Below, piece after piece: positions 59,881 through 64,000 of a stretch of DNA of 64,000 nt (position 1 is the stretch's first letter; every line of letters begins with the position of its first letter). Origin of the DNA: Mesorhizobium sp. M8A.F.Ca.ET.218.01.1.1 (GTDB lineage: Bacteria > Pseudomonadota > Alphaproteobacteria > Rhizobiales > Rhizobiaceae); NCBI RefSeq assembly GCF_004791165.1, contig NZ_SRUZ01000004.1:434001-498000 (forward strand), in the 5' to 3' direction. Position numbers and translations under genes: made by a program. Below the pieces are notes generated by a model. The model was given only the letters and a program-made list of their open reading frames with translations. It had not been told where the DNA came from and did no database searches.

Positions 59881-60510
59881 ATGACGAGCCTGAACAGCAA
59901 CGCGTACCGCCTGTCGGTCATGGCCGCAGGCGTGGTTGGCTTTCTCGGCGCAGGACTTCCCTCTGCTTCCGCCCAGCAGCAGCAGCAGATACCGCAGGGC
60001 TGGTTCAAGGCCTGCACCAAGCAGGAAGACGTCGACATCTGCAACGTCCAGAACATCGTCACCGCTGGCAATGGCCAGCTTGTCACCGGCGTCAGCCTGA
60101 TCGAGCTCAAGGGCAAGGTGAACCGCAAGGTGTTCCAGGTGACGGTCCCGACCGGTCGCCTCGTGCCTCCCGGCATCGGCTTGCAGATCGACACCGGCAA
60201 GGCGCAGAAGCTCGACTATGTCATCTGCTTCCCGGATCGTTGCGTGGCGGAAGTGCCGCTGACCGACCAGCTCGTCGCCTCGTTCAAGAAGGGTCAGGGG
60301 ATCACGCTGACCTCGATTAATTTCCAGAACCAGGCCAACCCGATTAAGATCGCGCTGCAGGGCTTCAGCGGCGCCTATGACGGCCCCCCGCTGCAGCAGT
60401 CGGACATCGAGGACCGGCAGAAGAAGCTCCAGGATTTCGTCGCCAAGAACAACCAGGACTTCGCCAAGAAGCTCAAGGACGAGCAGGATAAGGCGAAGAC
60501 CGCCAACTGA
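59881..60510 (+). CDS. Invasion-associated locus B (IalB) family protein
   Basis: 209 residues; a GTG at 59872 is an alternative start, and GAGAGG lies upstream of both. A signal peptide ends near SASAQ, followed by a run of Gln. WFKACTKQEDVDICNVQNIV and YVICFPDRCVAEVPL carry two Cys pairs of the IalB domain. A charged C-terminal helix (QKKLQDFVAKNNQDFAKKLKDEQDK) is extra. In Bartonella IalB aids erythrocyte invasion; in rhizobia it is a common periplasmic protein of unclear role. Confidence 0.9.
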   Translation: MTSLNSNAYRLSVMAAGVVGFLGAGLPSASAQQQQQIPQGWFKACTKQEDVDICNVQNIVTAGNGQLVTGVSLIELKGKVNRKVFQVTVPTGRLVPPGIGLQIDTGKAQKLDYVICFPDRCVAEVPLTDQLVASFKKGQGITLTSINFQNQANPIKIALQGFSGAYDGPPLQQSDIEDRQKKLQDFVAKNNQDFAKKLKDEQDKAKTAN

Positions 60511-60540
60511 TCCGGCGTCGACTCATTATCGTGTCAAAAA

Positions 60541-60569
60541 AAGCGGGGTCATGCCCCGCTTTTTTCATT
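60541..60569. terminator. Bidirectional terminator between ialB-family and hspQ genes
   Basis: AAGCGGGG (60541-60548) pairs with CCCCGCTT (60554-60561), with an A run on the left and a TTTTCATTT run on the right. It lies 30 bases after the IalB stop and 27 bases after the hspQ stop on the other strand. Confidence 0.88.
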
Positions 60570-60595
60570 TCTGGCTGTACCCGGCATGCCGGAAG

Positions 60596-60919
60596 TCAGT
60601 GCTTGGACTGCCGTTTCGGCGCGTAGCGCCCGTCCGGCTTCTTGTCGAACATTTCCTTGATCTGCGGATGGCGGACGGGTTCTCCCGACTGATCCTCGAG
60701 CAGATTCTGCTCGGACACATAGGCGATGTATTCGGTTTCCGAATTCTCGGCGAGCAGGTGGTAGAACGGCTGGTCCTTGCGCGGCCGTACGTCGGCGGGG
60801 ATGGCGTCGTACCATTCGTCGGTGTTGGCGAATTGCGGATCGACGTCGAAAATGATGCCTCGGAACGGGAACAGCCGGTGACGAACCACCTGTCCGATCG
60901 CGAATTTGGCCGTTTTCAT
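60596..60919 (-). CDS. hspQ: Heat shock protein HspQ
   Basis: 107 residues from the ATG at 60919. KFAIGQVVRHRLFPFRGIIFDVDPQF and QPFYHLLAENSETEYIAYVSEQNLL are the full HspQ signature. HspQ binds hemimethylated DNA in vitro in enteric bacteria and modulates Lon-type proteolysis. Neighbouring convergent terminator separates it from ialB. Confidence 0.92.
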   Translation of the reverse strand: MKTAKFAIGQVVRHRLFPFRGIIFDVDPQFANTDEWYDAIPADVRPRKDQPFYHLLAENSETEYIAYVSEQNLLEDQSGEPVRHPQIKEMFDKKPDGRYAPKRQSKH

Positions 60920-61067
60920 CGCACTCACCACTGAATTCCTTGACTTTATTTGGCGCAGACTCCGCATCAATTCAATCCCAAGCGTCTGAGCGCCTCAAAA
61001 ATACGTGGAATGCGCAACAAAGGTTTTTGATGAACGTCGCGATACCGCGGCAAATTCCGCAGAATCG

Positions 61068-62282
61068 CTACCGCTGCCGCGTCGGCTTCCGAGGGCCACC
61101 TGCAAGCGCCGCAAAGCCGCTGCCAGGACGAAGCCCTTCGCGCATGAAGAAAGCGCGCAGAGGTGCAAAGCCGCCGAGCACGCCGAGGCCGGCGCCGCGC
61201 GCCATCTGTGCGGGCAACATGTCCGAAAGCAGCGATATGTTGAGCAGATTGACCGCGCTGCTGCGCGCCAGAATATCGGGCCGGCGCTTGAGATCGTATA
61301 CAGCAAGGGTAGCGGCAGCCCCCGGATCCTCACGATTTTCACGCGCGATTCCAACCAGATCGTCGATATCCCTGATACCCAGGTTGAGGCCTTGCGCGCC
61401 GATCGGCGGGAACACGTGCGCCGCTTCGCCGACAAGCGCCACCCGCTGCGCCGCGAAACGCAGGGGGGTCACCGTCGACAAAGGATAGATCTGGCGGCCC
61501 GGCTCCACGGTTACCCGCCCCAGCATCGACTGCATCTGCCGTTCGACCCGCAGCGAGAGCATTGCGTCGTCCAACGCGGCAAGCTCCTTCGCGGTCTCAG
61601 GTTTGACCACCCAGACAAGGCTGGAACGATTGCCCGGCAGCGGCACCTGCGTGAAAGGGCCGGTCTCGGTATGGAACTCCGTCGAGGTGAAGCCATGTTC
61701 GCGGCTGTGGCCGAAATTGAGGACGAGCGCCGCCTGAGGGTAGGCGCGCGCCGCCGTCGAGATGCCCGCGGCCTCGCGGGCCGGCGACAGGCGGCCATCG
61801 GCAGCGACCGCAAGCGACGCATCGATCTCGCTGCCGTCGACCAGCGCGGCATGAGCTTTGGCGGCGCCGAGATGCCAGGCCTTCACCATCGATCTGCGCC
61901 ATTCGATCCCGGAATGCGCGGCCACCTTGCCGGCAAGCGCGGGTCCAAGGACGCCGTTGGGCAGGTTCAGGCCGAACCGTTCCTCGTCGATCTCGCTGGC
62001 GCGGAAAATGACGACGGGACTGCGGATCAGCCTGCCGGTCGCATCGACAATACGCATCACCTTCAAGGGGGCGGCCTTGGGCTCGATGTCCTCGAGCACG
62101 CCCAGCCGTTCGAGCACTTTCAGGGCAGGCGTCATGAGCGCCGTGGTGCGACCGTCGGGAGCCGAAACCTCAGGCCCGGCAATCGTCACCGGAAAGCCGG
62201 CATCGGCGAAGGCAAGCGCGGCGATCAATCCCGCCGGCCCGGTGCCTGCGATCAGTATCCGCGCTGTTTCCTGATGCTCCAA
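61068..62282 (-). CDS. UbiH/UbiF-family FAD-dependent hydroxylase
   Basis: 404 residues. The Rossmann motif is ILIAGTGPAGLIAALAFADAG, the central DG motif AVAADGRLSPARE, and RVALVGEAAHVFPPIGAQGLNLGIRDIDDL is the GD motif of ubiquinone hydroxylases. It hydroxylates the quinone ring in ubiquinone synthesis. Which ring position (UbiH, UbiF, UbiL-type) cannot be told from this sequence. It is divergent from the DUF2182 gene. Confidence 0.92.
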   Translation of the reverse strand: MEHQETARILIAGTGPAGLIAALAFADAGFPVTIAGPEVSAPDGRTTALMTPALKVLERLGVLEDIEPKAAPLKVMRIVDATGRLIRSPVVIFRASEIDEERFGLNLPNGVLGPALAGKVAAHSGIEWRRSMVKAWHLGAAKAHAALVDGSEIDASLAVAADGRLSPAREAAGISTAARAYPQAALVLNFGHSREHGFTSTEFHTETGPFTQVPLPGNRSSLVWVVKPETAKELAALDDAMLSLRVERQMQSMLGRVTVEPGRQIYPLSTVTPLRFAAQRVALVGEAAHVFPPIGAQGLNLGIRDIDDLVGIARENREDPGAAATLAVYDLKRRPDILARSSAVNLLNISLLSDMLPAQMARGAGLGVLGGFAPLRAFFMREGLRPGSGFAALAGGPRKPTRQR

Positions 62283-62396
62283 GATCGGCTTCCGGCTTGC
62301 TGTGCGAGGCGGCCATCAGGCCTGCCCAGTCGAGAGACGCATATAGGGCAGATCATGCGGCTTGATCAACGCGGCGATTCGGCCCATTCGAGTGTC

Positions 62397-63284
62397 ATGA
62401 CCGGCCAACAGGACGATTTCAGCCACCTCGACCGCGCCGGCCGCGCCACGGCAAACGTCGCGCGCAAGCCGCGCTGGACGGTCAACGTCGTCGTCGGTGC
62501 AAGCATCGCACTGGCCTGGCTGCTGCTTGCCGCGATGGCGATTCGCGGCGCCGAGGCCCAGATCGGCGCGCCAGGCGACACTTTGTTGCGTAACTTGCCG
62601 CAACTGCCGTTACCGGCCGTGCTCGAACGGTTCTTCGTACTCTGCCTTTCACCTGCGCCGCTGGACGCTAGCATCGGCCCGCGTACCCTGGCGCTCATCC
62701 TCATGTGGTTTCTCATGGCGATCGGCGCGATGCTGCCATCCGCGGCGCCAATGATCCGCACCTATTGCGAGATCGCCGATACGGCGCGGATCAAGGGGGA
62801 GCCAGTCGTCCATCCGCTGGTGCTGGTTGCCGGCTACCTCAGCGTCTGGCTTGCCGCCTCGATGCTGTTTGCGGCAGTGACACTTGCCGTCCACGCATTC
62901 GCCGCCACGGGAGGGATATTCGATCCGCTGCTTGGCGCTGCCGGTGGGCTCGCCTTGCTGGTTGCCGGCCTCTACCAGTTCAGCGGCCTCAAGGAGGCCT
63001 GCCTGAAGAAATGCCGGAATCCGTTCTCGATCCTGTTTTCGAACTGGAGCGCGAGAACCGTCCGCGTCTTCCAGCTCGGCGTCGCGCAAGGCATCTGGTG
63101 CCTCGGCTGCTGCTGGGCATTGATGCTGGTGATGTTCGCAGTCGGCGTGATGAACGTCTTCTGGATGGCGCTGATCGGCGTGTTCACCCTGATTGAAAAA
63201 CAGACGACGGGCAGTCTTCCAACCCGGCTGGCTGGTGCGATACTGCTTGTCTGGGCAGCCGCGCTGCTAGTAGTCTCGCTATGA
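62397..63284 (+). CDS. DUF2182 integral membrane protein
   Basis: 295 residues from the ATG at 62397; ATG at 62355 is an alternative. The hydrophobic segments (WTVNVVVGASIALAWLLLAA, LALILMWFLMAIGAMLPSAAPM, LVLVAGYLSVWLAASMLFAAV and others) include FSGLKEACLKKCRNPFSI and LGVAQGIWCLGCCWALMLVMFAVG, with conserved Cys pairs. DUF2182 proteins are predicted metal-binding membrane proteins paired with DUF1326, as here. The frame stays open far upstream, antisense to the hydroxylase gene, but without family character. Confidence 0.88.
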   Translation: MTGQQDDFSHLDRAGRATANVARKPRWTVNVVVGASIALAWLLLAAMAIRGAEAQIGAPGDTLLRNLPQLPLPAVLERFFVLCLSPAPLDASIGPRTLALILMWFLMAIGAMLPSAAPMIRTYCEIADTARIKGEPVVHPLVLVAGYLSVWLAASMLFAAVTLAVHAFAATGGIFDPLLGAAGGLALLVAGLYQFSGLKEACLKKCRNPFSILFSNWSARTVRVFQLGVAQGIWCLGCCWALMLVMFAVGVMNVFWMALIGVFTLIEKQTTGSLPTRLAGAILLVWAAALLVVSL

Positions 63285-63298
63285 GTGGGGGAAATTCG

Positions 63299-63913
63299 AT
63301 GGCAGATCAGAGCTGGGCAATGAAAGGAGAGCTCGTACTCTCCTGCAATTGCACGGTTTTTTGCCCTTGCGTGCTGTCGCTTGGCAACCATCCTCCGACC
63401 GAAGGTTACTGCCAGACCTGGGCGGGTTTTCGTATCGACGCCGGCCATTTCGGCGAGGTCGACCTCTCCGGTCTCAATCTTGGGCTGATCATGGAAATCC
63501 CCGGTTACATGAGCCGTGGCAACTGGACCGCGGGCCTGTTCATCGACGTCAGGGCCTCTGTCTACGCGGTCAAGGCCTTGACCAAGATATTCACCGGCAA
63601 AGCCGGCGGAACGACGTCGCTGCTCTCGATCCTGGTCGGCAAATTCCTGGGCGTCGAACAGGTGCCGATCACCTACGAGACGCGCGACAAGACGCGTATT
63701 TTCCAGATACCCAGGATTATCGACGGGGCGGTCACACCAATCGCGGGCAAGGACCGCGAGAAGGATACGGTGATCACGAATTCCGAATACTGGATCGCGC
63801 CGGAGATCATCGTGGCCAGGTCCGACAAGAGCAAGATGCGGGCCTTTGGCCGCAACTGGAATTTCGCCGGCCGCTCGGCCGAGATATGCAAGCTGGATTG
63901 GCGGGGCCCGTGA
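63299..63913 (+). CDS. DUF1326 domain protein
   Basis: 204 residues from the ATG at 63299, preceded by GGGGGA; an ATG at 63281 overlaps the DUF2182 stop (ATGA) and is the other choice. WAMKGELVLSCNCTVFCPCVLSLGNHPPTEGYC gives the Cys-rich DUF1326 signature. AEICKLDWRGP ends it. The protein is soluble and partners the DUF2182 membrane protein; a metal-handling role is suspected but not shown. A further gene starts at its stop codon. Confidence 0.9.
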   Translation: MADQSWAMKGELVLSCNCTVFCPCVLSLGNHPPTEGYCQTWAGFRIDAGHFGEVDLSGLNLGLIMEIPGYMSRGNWTAGLFIDVRASVYAVKALTKIFTGKAGGTTSLLSILVGKFLGVEQVPITYETRDKTRIFQIPRIIDGAVTPIAGKDREKDTVITNSEYWIAPEIIVARSDKSKMRAFGRNWNFAGRSAEICKLDWRGP

Positions 63914-64000
63914 GGAAGAACACAAAGGCCCGCAAGATCGCCGAGAAGATCACGGAACGGATTCCGCGACCGAAGAAGAAGGTCACTTGGCCGCAGGCGC
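63910..64000 (+). CDS. Partial ORF at right window edge
   Basis: A GTG at 63910 overlaps the DUF1326 stop (GTGA), and the frame is open to the end of the window (30 codons). The start reads MRKNTKARKIAEKITERIPR with a Lys-rich continuation. Coupled overlap argues for translation in the same operon, but too little is visible to name it. Confidence 0.45.
   Translation, partial: MRKNTKARKIAEKITERIPRPKKKVTWPQA

Noticed and set aside
61005..62396. Very long in-frame upstream extension of the DUF2182 gene
   Set aside because: It is antisense to an intact UbiH-type gene and has no membrane or domain character; the start at 62397 fits the family.
1..64000. CRISPR arrays, rRNA genes, prophage structural modules
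   Set aside because: No regularly spaced repeats, no rRNA-like sequence; the phage-like genes are T6SS components.

Overview
The window reads as a GC-rich alphaproteobacterial chromosome segment, most likely a rhizobium of the Mesorhizobium/Phyllobacteriaceae type. This placement is inferred from gene content (imp-type type VI secretion locus, IalB, HspQ, BacA-like ABC transporter, dusA-linked integrase, DUF2182/DUF1326 pair) and not from a database search. Nearly all the sequence is coding. There is one tRNA, no rRNA and no CRISPR array.

Bases 1-20480 hold a type VI secretion system (T6SS). Thirteen structural or regulatory genes run leftward as one tightly packed unit: tssA, tssB, tssC, hcp, tssE, tssF, tssG, an FHA gene, tssJ, tssK, tssL (with an OmpA domain), tssM and tagF. 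They are followed by a DUF4150 PAAR-like protein with an HNH-like C-terminal region and by an acidic ORF cut by the window edge, together a candidate effector/partner pair. clpV is divergent from tssA. No vgrG, ppkA or pppA is present here.

Bases 20480-23160 form a junction: a tyrosine integrase lies against the 5' end of dusA, a known alphaproteobacterial island target, with three CGTGTGCrCT repeats between them. A short dusA-like stretch lies left of the integrase.

Bases 23160-44970 are mostly core metabolism and small regulatory units: an aspartic protease, cobT, a histidine kinase, a thermonuclease, GST plus a UDG-like protein, Lrp, AlkD, a polar amino acid ABC transporter (binding protein and two permeases, no ATPase gene), mobA/mobB, a 662-bp transposon-like element with perfect 20-bp inverted repeats and 8-bp target duplication, a DMT exporter, moaA, a MarR/hydrolase divergent pair and a TetR/SDR divergent pair, each pair with readable operator palindromes.

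Bases 45000-64000 carry envelope and stress functions: an L,D-transpeptidase, small exported proteins, tRNA-Val(CAC), gph, rpiA-DUF2059-gor, mgtE with a leader that could fold two ways, a BacA-like ABC exporter/importer, a FrnE-type DsbA protein, a YejA-like peptide-binding protein, IalB, HspQ, a UbiH-type hydroxylase and the DUF2182-DUF1326 pair, ending in an ORF cut by the right edge.

Several starts were moved inward from the longest open frame because of ribosome binding sites, overlaps or family alignment; these are noted per gene.
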